From: Batillaria attramentaria | Lineage: Eukaryota > Mollusca > Gastropoda > Batillariidae | Length of the DNA: 64,000 bases | NCBI GenBank assembly: GCA_018292915.2 | Contig: JACVVK020000005.1 | Coordinates: forward strand, 5,590,001-5,654,000 | Direction of reading: 5' to 3' | Part shown: positions 35,326-48,194 of the stretch, piece by piece | How the letters are laid out: each line of letters begins with the position of its first letter | Numbering within the stretch: position 1 is the stretch's first letter | Program-made: the position numbers and the translations under genes | Notes under the pieces: model-generated | The model's input: the letters and a program-made list of their open reading frames with translations, nothing else | Told to the model about the DNA's origin: nothing | The model's database searches: none

Positions 35326-36171
35326 CACTCCCACCAAGCCAAATTTAACTCCAAACAGAAGTAAATTAATTATGATTTTTTTAGTGAGGCCACTCGTGCA
35401 CTCGGCGGCCAAAAACTTACATGGTAGTAATTGATCTTAAGCACTTGATCCAGCTCAGAAGTGGTACTTTTTGTTTTACCAAAGTACCATACTTATGTTG
35501 GATATCAAACATAATCATGTCTAATAAGATAAAGAATTTTGTGATTTAGTTACAATTACAAAGCTATAATTACAAAGTTGTAAGTTCGGAGCCTGAAAAC
35601 AGGAGTTCCGGCGCCACCTTAACCACCACCTTTGCTATGGGCTGCCGGAGTTTGAACCTTGCTTACCCAAACCGGAACATTTTCCTATCTCCAAACACAG
35701 GAGATTTTATGGAATCATTCTGCAGTTGTTTTCACAGATCCTTACTCTTCACCAAAAGATGCGTGTCATACTAAAAAGAACTACGTTTTAACCGGGTAGA
35801 CTTGTAAGTGTGATTTACTTTCTGTAACAGTTACTGTTCAATCAAAGCCATAATGGTTGCAGCTGCTTCAATTAAAGGCGCTGCATTTAGGATTTTAAGT
35901 CCAGTTTAATCATAAGTAGAGCTCTAAATGCAATACACAATACAAGCTGTGCGAACGGGAACTGCAACGTTCCGAATTGTCTTAGCTGGCAGTGCCGTCG
36001 AAGCTGTGACAGATGCTGTGCTTTTCGGCTTGCGTCACGGCTTCTGTCTGAGGCTGCAACTGTGCGTGTAATGACGCGGTACGATACTAGTGCGAGGGTT
36101 TCCTGTCAGAAGGTGCTACCGATACAGATAGAAAGAGGACAGATAGTACGTCCTGGTAGGGAACCCTCGAG

Positions 36172-36790
36172 CAACCCTGTACCCGGCTCCTCGCTTCTCT
36201 TGGCCCCTGCGATGACAGCCATGTCGGGCTAGCCAAGACCGAGCCGAGCTACGTGATACCTAAGAAGGAAAAAAACCCAGAAATACTCGGTGACAAGGAA
36301 AGTGGACAGTTGCGAACAACTTTGAGGCCCCAGTGTTATTTCACAATGTGCACAGAAGCGGTGAAAACTGTCGCATTTTACCATCACAGTTCATTTCCAG
36401 CCTGGTTAGAGAGTATTTCCTGCATGTGTTGTCTCCCTTGCCGCAACAAGCACGCATTTTCGTGGCAGAGCACAAATCTCCCACGAAAAATGTATGCTTG
36501 CTGCGGGTCTGTATATGCACGAGGGACAACTCATGCAGGAAATACTCTCTAACCAGGCTGAAAATGTACTATGCTGGTAAAATGCGACAGTTTTCACCGT
36601 TTCAGTGCACACTGTGAAATAACAATGGGACCTCAAAGTTGTTCGCAACTGTCCACTTTCCTTGTCACCGAGTATTTCTGGGGTTTTTTTTCCCTTCTTA
36701 GGTATCACTTAGCTCGGCTCGGTCTCGGTTAGCCCGACTTAGCCGTCATCGCAGGGGAAAAAGAGAAGCGAGGACCCGGGTACAGGGTTG
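36172..36790. mobile_element. 619-bp foldback (palindromic) transposon with 9-bp target duplication
   Basis: The element starts CAACCCTGTACCCGG and ends with its reverse complement CCGGGTACAGGGTTG. The two halves pair almost along their full length (about 300 bp each), and even the central part pairs (CCGCAACAAGCACGCATTTT with the complement of AAATGTATGCTTGCTGCGG), leaving a loop of about 15 bases. ACCCTCGAG flanks both sides (36163-36171 and 36791-36799). It encodes no protein. In gene D intron 1 the matching site (near 50070) is uninterrupted. A 9-bp duplication with long inverted ends suggests a Mutator-like family; hAT (8 bp) is the alternative. Confidence 0.88.
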
Positions 36791-36845
36791 ACCCTCGAGT
36801 AGCTCCCAGCCGGTATTCGAATCCAAGAGCACGTAAACCAAGCGG

Positions 36846-36986
36846 ATGAGGGTGGGTCGGTGGATGTGTGTTCGGGAGTTCAACGTCCTTTTCCACCGCA
36901 AATGGGTGATATCAAAAGACGGGGCAAAAAAACGGAGAAAACGGCCAGCACAAGCATTTGGCCCACGCTGAGATTCGAACCATGGG
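36846..36986 (-). mobile_element. tRNA-derived SINE, family 2, head lost
   Basis: Body and B-box region of family 2 inserted in gene C intron 1, 56 bp after the foldback element. It is missing from gene D intron 1. Confidence 0.6.
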
Positions 36987-37239
36987 GGATGAAGAGATGG
37001 TTATTGTATCTGTATTGTTCCTTGCCTTTCTGTGCAACAGACAACACTTCTTTGACGGCCCCTCCCAGTACGTCAACATAAAGTCAGGCCACACGTACAC
37101 TGTGAGCGGCTGGGTCAAACTCCTCAACAATGGCGGTGGATCCCAGTATGTTCAGATGGAAGTGGACTTCCACTTCAGTGGTCTGTATATAACCTACATA
37201 TATATATATCCTGTATGTATCCTATAAATGTTTTTGTAA

Positions 37240-37247
37240 AACGCTTT

Positions 37248-37282
<35 letters not shown>

Positions 37283-37283
37283 T

Positions 37284-37350
<67 letters not shown>

Positions 37351-37488
37351 TTCAGGTGATGATTTCAGATGATGAATCTGTATTTTCTGACTGTGACTTG
37401 TGACAGAATCGCACATGAATTGACAAAAAACAAGTTGCTACTCACTGCAACACACAGTTACTTAAACTATCAAAGACTATCAAACTAC

Positions 37489-37523
<35 letters not shown>

Positions 37524-37525
37524 CT
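37240..37525 (+). repeat. (GA)n microsatellites after exon 2 of C
   Basis: Long GA runs begin about 65 bases after exon 2. The matching positions of gene D (50393-50450, 50843-50891, 51018-51070) also carry GA runs, so the repeat predates the duplication. Confidence 0.9.
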
Positions 37526-38402
37526 AAGTGCTATACGACTTTTTTTTTTGGGGGGGGGAGGGGGGCGTGAGTTTTCAAAAGTAGAATGAAGTATCATTTG
37601 GTCCCCTATCTGTAAAGAAAAGTGAGAAAAACCGACACAAGGAAAGAAAGTAGGTCAAGGAAAAGATAACGAAACAAAATTAGTTATGGCAGTGTTAGTG
37701 CATGCTGGTTCAAAAACTAATGTCAGCTATTGTTTTTCTTATATTGCTCTTTCCGAGCTTCACTATGTCTCGGTCTCTTTCTCTCTGTATCGTTCTATTT
37801 GGCCTAGTCACTGTCACAGCCATCTGTCTGTACTTTTCACAATAAACTTTGTCCATCTTTGTCAACAAGAAGATGGTACTTATACCGCCTTTTGTGTCTG
37901 GCATTCCTGAGACAGGGAAAAGTGTTCCAAAAAATATATTGCATGTTCGCATCTTTACCCGCTCTAAAGGTACCACGGACAAAATCCTTCACTAACTACA
38001 ACGACCCGATAGGCAGATATTGGCGGAGTTGTCCACGTTCAGTGAATTTATTAGACAATCAAGTTTGTAAAATACTGAGCTGCTGCCGAGCGGACCGAAG
38101 TCTGTCTTCTAGGAGCAACGCTGGCGCAATGAGGCGGACACAACAGACAAGGGGAGGAAGCGTCCAGCGTCCGAAATTAGATCATTTTATGCAATAGCGT
38201 GGCGTTGCCAGACACTGCAACGAGGGAAGCTCACGTAGTTTGATATGACTGAAACATAGAAAAGAGAAAGCAGTATATCCATTGACGTCACTTGAGGAAA
38301 AAGACCTTTACGTCCATATATATATATATTTTTTTTTTTTTAAAACTGTGTACTGTGTTTTGCCAATACACTGCAGAGTAAACTCAGAACACAGAATTGT
38401 TT

Positions 38403-38768
38403 ATTGATAGGCCTTAGGCCCATTCAAAGTTGAGAGTGACATCCAGACATTCTTATTCACATCAATACTTGTGCAGGAAATAACCAAAGTGCGAAATAAA
38501 ATATATCAACTCAGCTGAGCAACTGTTGTCTTTTTCTTAACGCTAGAAAAATATGTAATGCCAGGTTCTTAACTGTATAATAGTTGCTTGAGGCCATTAG
38601 CAAAGTGAGTCGAAAGCTGCTTGGATGGTTCCACAATTTTCTAGGAATAAACCGGGTACGGATATCAGAAAGACCAGGACAGTATAAAAGAAAATGTAAC
38701 TCGTCTTCAATATCAAGCTGACACAGTGGACATATTTTACTCAGGGGTACAGCATCAGCGTAAAGCAG

Positions 38769-38800
<32 letters not shown>

Positions 38801-38860
38801 GGGTATTTGTGGCGCCCCATCTCGCAGGAGCTCAGGGCGCGTACATAAACATAACATAAA
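38403..38860 (-). mobile_element. non-LTR element C terminus with CCHC-like motif, plus CR1-like 3' tail
   Basis: The minus strand reads KICPLCQLDIEDELHFLLYC then PGLSDIRTRFIPRKLWNHP, ending ALRKRQQLLS and a stop at 38511. The CxxC-x8-H-x4-C-type motif is common downstream of reverse transcriptase in non-LTR elements. Next to it, 38762-38860 is a minus-strand copy of a GGCGCCACAAATACCCTTTA-type tail with (TTA)n, also seen at 60138-60214. Both are absent from the matching intron 2 of gene D. Confidence 0.55.
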
Positions 38861-38879
38861 AACAGCGTATATAACGTAC

Positions 38880-38915
<36 letters not shown>

Positions 38916-39639
38916 ACACACACACACACACTGATTTTTTTTTGCAGGTGGCATGCAGGGATGGAGAGCGGGGAGGGGGGGCTTTAACGGTGAAACGCCA
39001 AACCTGAACCTTATCAGACAAGTTCGAATGATGTGGCTCTGTACATGACTGAACAGTGAACTCAATGACCAAGAAGACTGAAATGAATGGAAGAAATCAA
39101 AACGCTCCTTTGTTGACATATCAGGGGCGGGGTCTATTATGTAACAAGGCTGTCTGTGTGCAGATGACTCCCACGACTACGTGACAGCTGCAGAACGCCC
39201 CAATGTTAAGACATCCAACGGTTGGGTTCACTTGACCGGTGGCTTCACTGCTCCGAGTAGATGTGAGTTCTGGACAACAAGCAGCCTGCAAGAAAGGCTA
39301 GCTAGACAACCCCCGTATTCTGTTCTGTTCCCCAAACAGACTTGTCAGTGTTGCCTGTAAACTCAGCCCTAAGGGTCATAGTCATATTTTGACCAGCTAA
39401 ATGGCTTGTGAAAATATGAATACCAATTACGCCTCTGAAATACAGAAAATAACAGTATTAGACCAAAGATCTCCAAGGTCTTTGATTAGACTACTTCGTA
39501 CCCCGCATGAGTATCCCACCTCTTTTTTATTTTATTTTTTTATACTCTTTTTACTTCTCTTTACTGTATGCGAAAATCAGGTAACATTCATGGCTCCTTG
39601 ACGGCTCTTACTGCAGCAAACACAAATATTATAATAAAA

Positions 39640-39830
39640 TAATAATGAGGATTTTATAGCGCCTAATCTCCGAAGCCGGGGCTCTAGACGCTTTACAAAT
39701 GTACACAAAAGGTGATAAATAAACACATGAAAAATAGATAAATAATCAACTAGATAAATACGAATGAAGGCGTACATATATACATACATACATTACATAC
39801 ATATAGTCAGACATACAGATATACATACAT
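39640..39830. repeat. interspersed repeat, copy 2
   Basis: Close copy of 16315-16500, inserted in gene C intron 3. The aligned part of gene D intron 3 lacks it, so it inserted after the C/D duplication. Confidence 0.55.
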
Positions 39831-40654
39831 ACAAGCACTTAAAAGTCTGCAATCTCAGCAAAAAGTCGGAAACATTGCGTTTTTTAAAAGTGCAACTCCT
39901 TCGATTGTGCATAATCCAGGCAACTGTGTCACAGTTGCAGAGTTTTCAGCGCTTCGGGGACCCTTATAAAACCAGAGCACGAGTTTGCCGTGACATTATT
40001 TGGCTTTTGGTCAGTGGGCGAGACACGTCGCTACAGCGTCTAGAGGATGTTGAGTGCTGCACGATCTTTCTCGCTCAATGTCAAAACGCAAACTTAGCTG
40101 TCAAATCAGGCTGCCCTTGGCTTTTATTGGGGTTTCAGGGACGCTGAAAACTCTGCAACTGTGACAGAGTTGACTGTGCTTGCACGGTCGACTCTGTATT
40201 TTTTTCACACTTTGAAAAGCTTTTTGGTTGGGAGCTTAGATCTTTACAACCCATCTATTTCAACTTGCCTTTTCAGATTCACGTAACCGTGGCGCCTGCT
40301 GTTTTAGGATGTGGTCTATGTGTGTGTTGTACGTGTTGTGTGAATGAGCAATGAGTGAATGCATTTTGTAGAGTTGCGCCGTATAAATGAGATAATTATC
40401 TTCTTCTTCTTATTATTATTACTTCTTCTTCTTTTTCTTCTATTTAAAAAAAAATGAATTTCTAATAATTTATAATGATCGTTTTCAGCACTGAGGGATA
40501 CGCGCATCTACTTCCAGTCCGGCCCTGACGCGTCAGTGAACTTTGTAGTTGATGAAGCGTCAGTGACGGAAGTAAGCGGAGGTTCGAGTCACTCGTCATC
40601 AGGATCCCTTGACCAGATCATCGACAGGGAACGCAAGAGTGACATCCACATTCA

Positions 40655-41100
40655 GTAAACAACTTATTTCTTTACTTTAAATTTAATTTAAAAAAAATAC
40701 TTAAAATGTATATACTCATTCTATTTCATTTACTTATTTCGTTTTATTTAGTTATTTAATTTAGTTTACTTACGTAATTTAGTTTACTTATGTAATTTGA
40801 TCAATTTAATGTGGTTCGATTTCAATCGATTCTTATTTTAACCTAATTTATTTCAATTTAATTTATATTAATTTATTTTATTTCAGTTTGATTTATATTA
40901 ATTTATTTCATTTTAATATACTTATTTGATTAAATTACATTTGATTTAAAGAAAAAAATAATTTGAAATACTTAAAATATTTAATTTAATTTAATGTACT
41001 CATTCCATAAAATTTATGGAATTTTGGTTTTTAATAAAACTCGATATAACTGAATCGAATTTAATTTACTTTTTGAAAATCCAATGTGATTTACATTTGT
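40655..41100. other. AT-rich intron 4 of C
   Basis: Degenerate TTTAATTTA-like sequence with no genes. Gene D intron 4 (52583-52960) is the same kind of sequence. Nothing else is seen. Confidence 0.7.
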
Positions 41101-41499
41101 TTTTAACTTTAACAATAGTCGTCGACATTTGGTATAACTCTTAAATGAACATGAATGCACATTGATTATATCTTGATGTTGAGACAAATACGTCTAATAA
41201 TAAAACAAATCAAAAAGTAAGCATAATAATAATAATATTAAAAAAAAAACAAAAAACATTTGACAGCGCACGACCATGGTCATGACAGTCAGAATAACTT
41301 TCTAATACATTTACTTTCAGTGTTACTACAAATTTAAACAAGGCGGACGTTAAGATTCGAGTGAGTTTTCTTTTTGACTTTTGTTTGTTTGTTTAACCTA
41401 TTATTTCAAGAAATGCGACTAGCCACACCACCGTAATCAACATTGGAAGCTTATAATTGGGATTTTTTTGGGGCCTTCGTCTGCTAGTTAAAGATAACG

Positions 41500-41515
41500 A
41501 AGGCTGGGGGGGGGG

Positions 41516-41576
<61 letters not shown>

Positions 41577-42070
41577 ACCGGAAAACCCATCCCCACCCTC
41601 CCCCAAAAAAAAACCCAAACAAACCAAACAAACAAAAACCAAACCCAAAACACACCCCACCCTCACCACCCCCAACAACAACAACACCACAACAACAACA
41701 ACAACAATACAACAACAAATACAACAACAAAAAGAATACATGAAAAAAAATCCCCCCCCCCCCCTTTACAAAAACAAAAGGAAAGATAAAAAAGTAGCAG
41801 ACAACACAACAAAACCCTTCCACCCCCCCCCCCCGCAACCACCCCCCCCGCACCCCAACCCCCCCCCAAAAAAAAAAAAACCCAAACAAAGCAAAAATCA
41901 AACAACAAAACAAACAAACAAACAAACAAACAAAAAACCAACCAACCAACCAACCAACCAACCAAACAAACAAACAACACACTCCGCAACAGAAGAAAAC
42001 AACAACAAAAACAAACTACAACAGAAACATCAACAAAACAACTACGACACAACAGAAACAAAACCGAAAA
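41500..42070. repeat. low-complexity A/C-rich block in C intron 5
   Basis: A (GA)n run followed by mixed CAA, CAAA and poly-C stretches. Long lysine-, proline- or leucine-rich open frames here are artefacts. A similar block occupies 62215-62630 in gene E intron 9, and a shorter one 10490-10810 in gene A intron 1. Confidence 0.85.
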
Positions 42071-42416
42071 CCATTGAGAATGTACCTCTTGCGGTTGGAT
42101 TTGATTCATCAAACATGTTTCAATTACCACCAAACTTAGTAGTTTCGCAGTTACTGCCTAAAGTCTGCCACCAGAAAATGTGCCATCTATCTGATTATCG
42201 ATCTTCCTTGCAAAACAGGTGGTACAGGACGAAGAAGTCGTTCCCGTTCGGGACAGCAGTGAACTAATGGAAATACAACGACAACGCCGCTAACGGCAAG
42301 TACCGGGACTTCATCCACAAGCACTTCAACTGGGTCGGTGCCCGAGAACGCCTCAAGTGGGGGATCATTGAACCACAGAGGGTACGTAAACCCACTCTGA
42401 ATACATGGACAGTTCA

Positions 42417-42696
42417 GGGCCCGCATGTAAAAGTCGGGGGTTAGGGAGTTTAGCCCCGGGTTAGGGACTAACCTCGAACTGAACTAGCTCTAGGGTAAAA
42501 TTTTCTGTTGTTTTTTGTTTTAAATCAGGAAAGCAGGTCTATTCCAGCATGTTGCCCCATGCCCGTATAGAAGGAATTTTGTCTTTCTTTCTTCGCTTCC
42601 TTTTTTTTTAAATGTGTTTTGGGTTTCTTTTTGTCCTAGTCTGGGTTAGCCCGTAGCCGTGGGTTAAATTAACCTCAAATTCTACATACGGGCCCA
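42417..42696. mobile_element. MITE of the GGCCCGTATGTAAAA family, copy in C intron 6
   Basis: About 280 bp bounded by GGGCCCGCATGTAAAAGTCG and its near complement ending TCTACATACGGGCCC. It is absent from gene D intron 6. The body (AACTAGCTCTAGGGTAAAAT and TCTTTCTTTCTTCG stretches) is shared with the other two copies. Confidence 0.75.
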
Positions 42697-43758
42697 GGTG
42701 CTGCTAAGGCTCGTGATACGCCAGAGACGTTTTTTGTTCGAACAAACATGGAGAACAACTCCAAACACGCTCGTGAAAATATTATGGCAAAGGCTTGTTG
42801 TGGCCCCATGTCACACCAGAAACATGGAAAATCACCATGTTCGCTGTTTGTTCGGACTAAAAACACTCCGCCTGTGGCTGAGCTGGTATAGTTTGCCCAA
42901 TAGGCCCGAATTGCACCTCTTGTAAATGGCACCGTGTTCGTCTAAACAGCTTATGTGACTGCCACCATCGCAGAGGGGCACCCCTGACCCGAAAGGAAGA
43001 CTATATACTAACTGAGCGTACTGTATGTTGTCAAATTCATACCTGAAGTGCTTTTTCCAGTGAAATTTTGGGCAATTTAAAACTCAAAAAGTGAAGCGCC
43101 GACAAAGAGCAACTGAAAACAACAGTAAAACAACAAACAAACAAAAAGACAAACAAACATACAAAACCTAAAGGCAAAAAAAGGAAACCAACAAAAAAGC
43201 AAAAAACGCCAAAACAACATCAACCATTAATCTCGGGCAAACAAACAAACAAACAAACAAACAAACAAACAAACAAACAAACAAACAAACAAACAAACGT
43301 AACAAACATACAAACAAACCAACCACCCCAGAGCCAAAAGTATACCAACCATTTTTCGTTCTAATGCCTGATCATGTGATCTGTTGCCTTCCAGGGTCAG
43401 AAGAACTACCAGCTTGCCCTGGACATGATACATGGAGTGAGGAGTCATGGGTAAGTGGCTAGACTCGATAGATTTTCGAAACTCCTACAAGCCTAGTAAA
43501 AGGCACAAAACAGCGGCCGTATCTGGCCTTTGTCCTGTAGATTCTTTCGTCCATAGACTGACCCAGCTCAGACGTGTTCTGCACTTTTTTTTTTTTTTTG
43601 GACGACTCTGTAGATTTACCAGTTTATGGTGACGCTGTCAGGGCTCGGCAGTGGTGTACGGTGACACTCTTCGCATTTTGTGGTGACGTTGTCCGCACGC
43701 CGCAGTTTTTGGTGACCTTCTATCTTCCGAATTGCTGTTATCTTCCATTCTTGTGTGT

Positions 43759-43792
<34 letters not shown>

Positions 43793-44201
43793 GTGTGTGT
43801 GTGTGTGTGGTGTGTGTGCGTGCGTTGACAGAATCAAGGTTCGGGGCCACACCTGGTGTGGTCTGTACCCAACACTGTCCAAGGCTGGGTGAAGAGCGAA
43901 TGTGGTAACGCGCAGCAGCTTCGGAACGAGGTCAAGCATCACATAGAGGAGACAATGGACAAAACACGGGGACTGTGAGTCTCTGTCTGTCTGTCTCTCT
44001 CCCCCCTCTCTTTCTGGTCAGATTTTATTTGTTGAGATTTTCAAAACTGTGCTTACTCCTCAGCTGTGTCATGTCCGCTATGCCCTTGCCATCTTTTAGT
44101 TTAGATTTCTTAGTTTAGTTGCATAGTATTAGACTTGGACATCACACATTACTTTAGGATCTGTGTTTAATATGTATGGATTTGTATGTCTAGATAAATT
44201 A

Positions 44202-44262
<61 letters not shown>

Positions 44263-44279
44263 CCAGAAGAAAATTTTCT

Positions 44280-44337
44280 GCCATCGACAGACAATAAAGT
44301 TATATTGAATTGAATTGAATTGAATTGAATTGAATAA
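44280..44337 (+). mobile_element. L2-like tail with (TTGAA)n
   Basis: GACAATAAAGTTATATTGAA continues as a TTGAA pentamer run in gene C intron 8. This matches L2-type 3' ends. A long (TG)n precedes it. Confidence 0.4.
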
Positions 44338-44395
44338 CTGAGTATATGCTTCATAAGTCATTAAAATCAAATCTTTACTGATATGTTCCCCACCC

Positions 44396-44438
<43 letters not shown>

Positions 44439-45950
44439 ATGCTCTTACCATAACTAATGTGCACCACACCAGCCTGGAGCACTGGGACGTGAACAACGAG
44501 AATCTACACGGCACGTGGTACCAGGACTGTTTACATGACCCTGACTACAACCTGGAGTTGTTCCGCATCGCCTACAACGCCGACCATCGCCCCAAGCTCT
44601 TCCTCAACGACTACAACGTGGTGGCCAATGGTGCTTCCACCGGCGTGAGTTTTACTACCACAGTCAGTGTCGGGTAGAGCTTCCAGCCGGTCACACGAAG
44701 TCGAATGGATTTGCTTTGACAAGTAGTGACATACGTTAGTTAGTTAGTAATTTCACGCCGCGCAGTAGTGACAAACCCTTTTGAATGGGAATACACGTCC
44801 TGACGCAGATACCCAAACACTGTGTGCTGATTGTGATATTTGGTAGTATTTGATTATCGCTTTCAGGCCGGAAAGGCGAGTTGCTTTCCCTGGGAGAAGT
44901 GTTTCTCCGCGGAGCCAATATTTGCTAGGGGAGATAAACAGGAGGCCACAGAGAGTCACCTTCCCCATAATCAACCCCAGAGCTAGGAACAGAATCGGTA
45001 TGACATAATTATATCCCGGATCGACTTTGTGCAGGACCCACGCTTACCGTGACAGCGGTTACGGTCGTTCAATGGCGCACTTGCTTGCTAGGCGTATGCG
45101 TTAGGTATGGTTGGTTCTGAATGCAATTATAGCACAAATAACTTTCATGAAGGACTGCACGAGGAACTGAAACTCTTTCTGGACGTGAAGAACAACGACG
45201 AAAAGAACACGACATGAAGAACACATGTTTATGACCTGGTGGTAGTGCGATAGGGCTTACCTGAGCATTGTGTTTCAGGCATATCTGACTCAAGCACGGC
45301 ACTTCAAGGCGGCCAATGTGCATCTGTACGGTCTGGGGGTCCAATGTCACTTTGGGAACGAACAGGAACCCAATCAAGGTTCCGTCAAGGTATGTACGGA
45401 TGAAACACTCATCCAGCATACCCACTGGGCACTGATAATTAACAACCCAGCTCCATCAAAGTCTGCTTGATATTATCATTTCAAAAGCGTCCATAATCTA
45501 TGATCGAAAAAACAATCACCCTACCCCCCCCCCCCCCCACACACACACACCCTAACCCCCCCCCCCTACCCCCGCAAAAAAATCTAATAAAATTAAACCA
45601 GACGTGTGTTTTAAATTGCAAATATGAAGAAAATTTTATTATTTGCAGTCTCATCTTGACACGCTGGCGGCGGCGGGACTCCCTATCTGGGCCACAGAGC
45701 TAGATGTACAAGCGGCGGACGAGAACAGACGTGCTGATTTCTACGAGAAGGCGCTGAAAGCCCTCTATGGCCACCCTGCAGTGGAAGGCATTTTGTTCTG
45801 GGGATTCTGGGATCAGGCCCACTGGAGGGGAGAACATGCTTCCCTGGTAAAGGGAAACGATCTTCAGGTGATTATTGTTCTGCCTCTAACCTGACGGTTG
45901 CTATTTGTCCCTTGTCAAGGCAGACAACGTACGAGCAGCTGAGTGTCTTA

Positions 45951-46131
45951 GAGGGGAGCCGGGATAGCCGAATGGTACAGCGATGGACTTTCAATGCTCG
46001 GGGCGTGAGTTCGAATCCCGACATGGGCCAGATGTTTGTGCTGGCCGTGTTCTCGTTGCCCCGTCTTTGATATCACCCATACTTAGTGGAAAAAAGACGT
46101 TAAACTCCCAAACACCCACCCTTAGTGTCTT
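45951..46131 (+). mobile_element. tRNA-derived SINE, family 2
   Basis: A nearly complete plus-strand copy in gene C intron 11, with GGGAGCCGGGATAGCCGAAT (head) and GTGAGTTCGAATCCCGACAT (B box). Confidence 0.75.
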
Positions 46132-46425
46132 CTGATGCCACGGGGAATTACTCTCCTACGTAAAGTGTCAAGAGTTTAAGTAGCTTGAGGCATGAGGAAG
46201 TGCCCCAGGTCAAAAGCAGCCTTGACACTAGAAGTACCCGGGGATCAAAACGAGCTGAGGAGTACATCAGGGCTTAGAAAGATCGAAGCTTTCTTGGCTG
46301 AACAAATCAAATCAAAACAAAGAAATAGCATATGTTGTATATTATATACTGTGCCGGATTATCAAATTTCTTTTTTGTTTTTTTCCTCCTGTATGTGTGT
46401 ATATATATTATATATATATAGGTAT

Positions 46426-46456
<31 letters not shown>

Positions 46457-46961
46457 TGAAAATGTAAAAATAAATAAAAAAAGAAAAAAAAAAGAATAGC
46501 ATATGTTTTAAATGACATTTTTTTCTCTTGATGTGTGGGCAATTCATTACTGGATACAAACACGACAGAATTAAGTTGGGCACTTAGAGCAGCAGCAACA
46601 ACAACAACAACAGCGTGCCCTCCACTTCTAGTCTTGTAGCTTGCAGTTTACATTCACAGTTATGAGGACAATCCGGCAATAGTCCACAGTCCATCGTCTC
46701 TCTTATCCGTAAATTGTTCTTTGTTCGTAGCTGACGGCGGCAGGACGCCGCGTGTTTGACCTGCTCGAGAACCAGTGGATGACGGACGAGACGCACGTGC
46801 TGTCCCAGTCCGGCAACCAGTTCACCGTGCGCGGTTTCCATGGCAACTACGAGGTGCACGTGATCTACCAAGGCCACGAGAAGACCAACCTGAAGCAGAC
46901 ATTCACTCTGGGCAAGGGAGCTCACACCGTCAACATAAATGTCCACTGATGAACACGTGAT

Positions 46962-46967
46962 AATAAA
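46962..46967 (+). terminator. polyadenylation signal of gene C
   Basis: AATAAA begins 13 bases after the stop codon. The same AATAAACATACTTGTGGATAG context (first 20 bases) recurs after gene D, which supports a shared origin of the two 3' ends. Confidence 0.55.
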
Positions 46968-47162
46968 CATACTTGTGGATAGTATCAGACGACTTTTTTT
47001 CCCCTTGGACTGGAGGGAATGCTTGTAACTTTTGTCATGTAGTGTGTGTCTCTTTTACGTCATAATTGTACCATGTGTCAATTAAAAAAAAAAGAAGAAA
47101 CCACGTGATCCCCTAAAACAAACAAACAAACAAATAACAATACTACACACAACAACAACAAC

Positions 47163-47229
<67 letters not shown>

Positions 47230-47691
47230 CAACAATTAACAAAATCTAAACCTGGATGAACTTTGAATATAATCTTTGGAGCAGCAGCAGCAGCAACAAC
47301 AACAACAACAAAACAAAACAACAACAACAACAACAAAACCTATCCATTGAAAAGTTTTAGTGCAGTCTAGTTGAGCTTGATCGTAATGTGCCATAGAGCT
47401 TTTAAGACATTTCGTTTTGACAACCACAACAAGTGCCCAAAGAAAATTCAGACAAAGCATCCCCACAGTGTTACAAATGTTTTCATCATCGCAGACAGGT
47501 TTTGCACCCCCCCCCCCCAAAAAAAAAACAAAAAAAAACAAAAAAACAAACAAACAAACAAACAAAAACAAAACACGCCCGAAGTACCGTCTCACCCGTG
47601 CACGACTACACGGAAATTCCAACTCAATCCTGAGGTGGCCTGCGCACAGACAGCACGTGATGTTTCGCTGGGCTGAGTCCTGAACTGTGTA

Positions 47692-48056
47692 AAGGCGATG
47701 TCACACGGAAAACATGTTTTATAAAACATGTTTTGAAAGGCAAAACGCCCGAAACATGCTTTCCGAAACAATACATGACACACGTGAAAACATGTTTTGC
47801 GAAACAACATCGAAACATGCGTAGAGTGCTCTCCCTTAAGCCGTTGAACAAATTCGCACGGCGGCTTTCATTTGTTGAAACACAAAACATGTTTTCGGAT
47901 TTTAGGGCAGGCTCGAAAACTGAAAACACGTTCAAAACATGTTTTGAAAACATTGTTGTGAAGTATGTCACACGACAAAACACGTTGTTTCGCAGCAAAA
48001 CATCTGAAAACAATGTTTTCAAGTGTTTTTGCCCTCTCGTGTGACATGGCCATAAC
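47692..48056. mobile_element. MITE with GGCATGTCACACG-type ends
   Basis: The left end GGCGATGTCACACGG and the right end CGTGTGACATGGCC are inverted repeats. The interior is full of AAACATGTTTT palindromes. It lies between gene C and the fused relic. The AAACATGTTTT-rich open frame on the minus strand is a by-product. Confidence 0.65.
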
Positions 48057-48194
48057 CTGCGCCTAGAACATGACCGAGCACTTTTCCCCCCCAAAAAAAG
48101 AAACAGCCAAGAGGACATTTTTCGCCGGTTCTTCACAACATAGTTACGCTCTCTACAGTTCACACACTGAACGTTTCTATGGTATTCGAACATC

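Larger units (their letters stand above)
34564..46949 (+). pseudogene. GH10 gene C: disrupted CBM-GH10 copy
   Basis: Exons: 34564-34745, 37041-37180, 39164-39262, 40489-40654, 41321-41360, 42219-42381, 43395-43450, 43832-43974, 44473-44644, 45279-45389, 45649-45867, 46731-46949. The plan is identical to gene D. The signal peptide (ending WCAGQ), binding module and catalytic exons (WDVNNENLHG, WATELDVQ) are intact. Exon 6 is broken: an extra G after the third codon, a TAA at 42265-42267 in the family frame, and two further compensating single-base shifts near VGARERL. Exon 8 is 143 bp instead of 144 because one A is missing in the beta-3 motif (CACACC for CACAACC). Several independent lesions make pseudogenisation more likely than base-calling error. 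Splice sites are all retained, so decay looks recent. AATAAA lies at 46962-46967. Confidence 0.85.

Noticed and set aside
36253..36708. Protein-coding frames on both strands near 36250-36710
   Set aside because: Both are products of the palindromic element, which reads almost the same on either strand.
37686..38197. Short plus-strand frames in C intron 2
   Set aside because: No recognisable motif and no counterpart kept open in gene D intron 2.
41740..42267. Long Lys/Pro/Gln-rich plus-strand frame, and the Val/Leu/Phe-rich minus-strand frames
   Set aside because: They lie in low-complexity A/C sequence within gene C intron 5 and run into exon 6 in the wrong frame.
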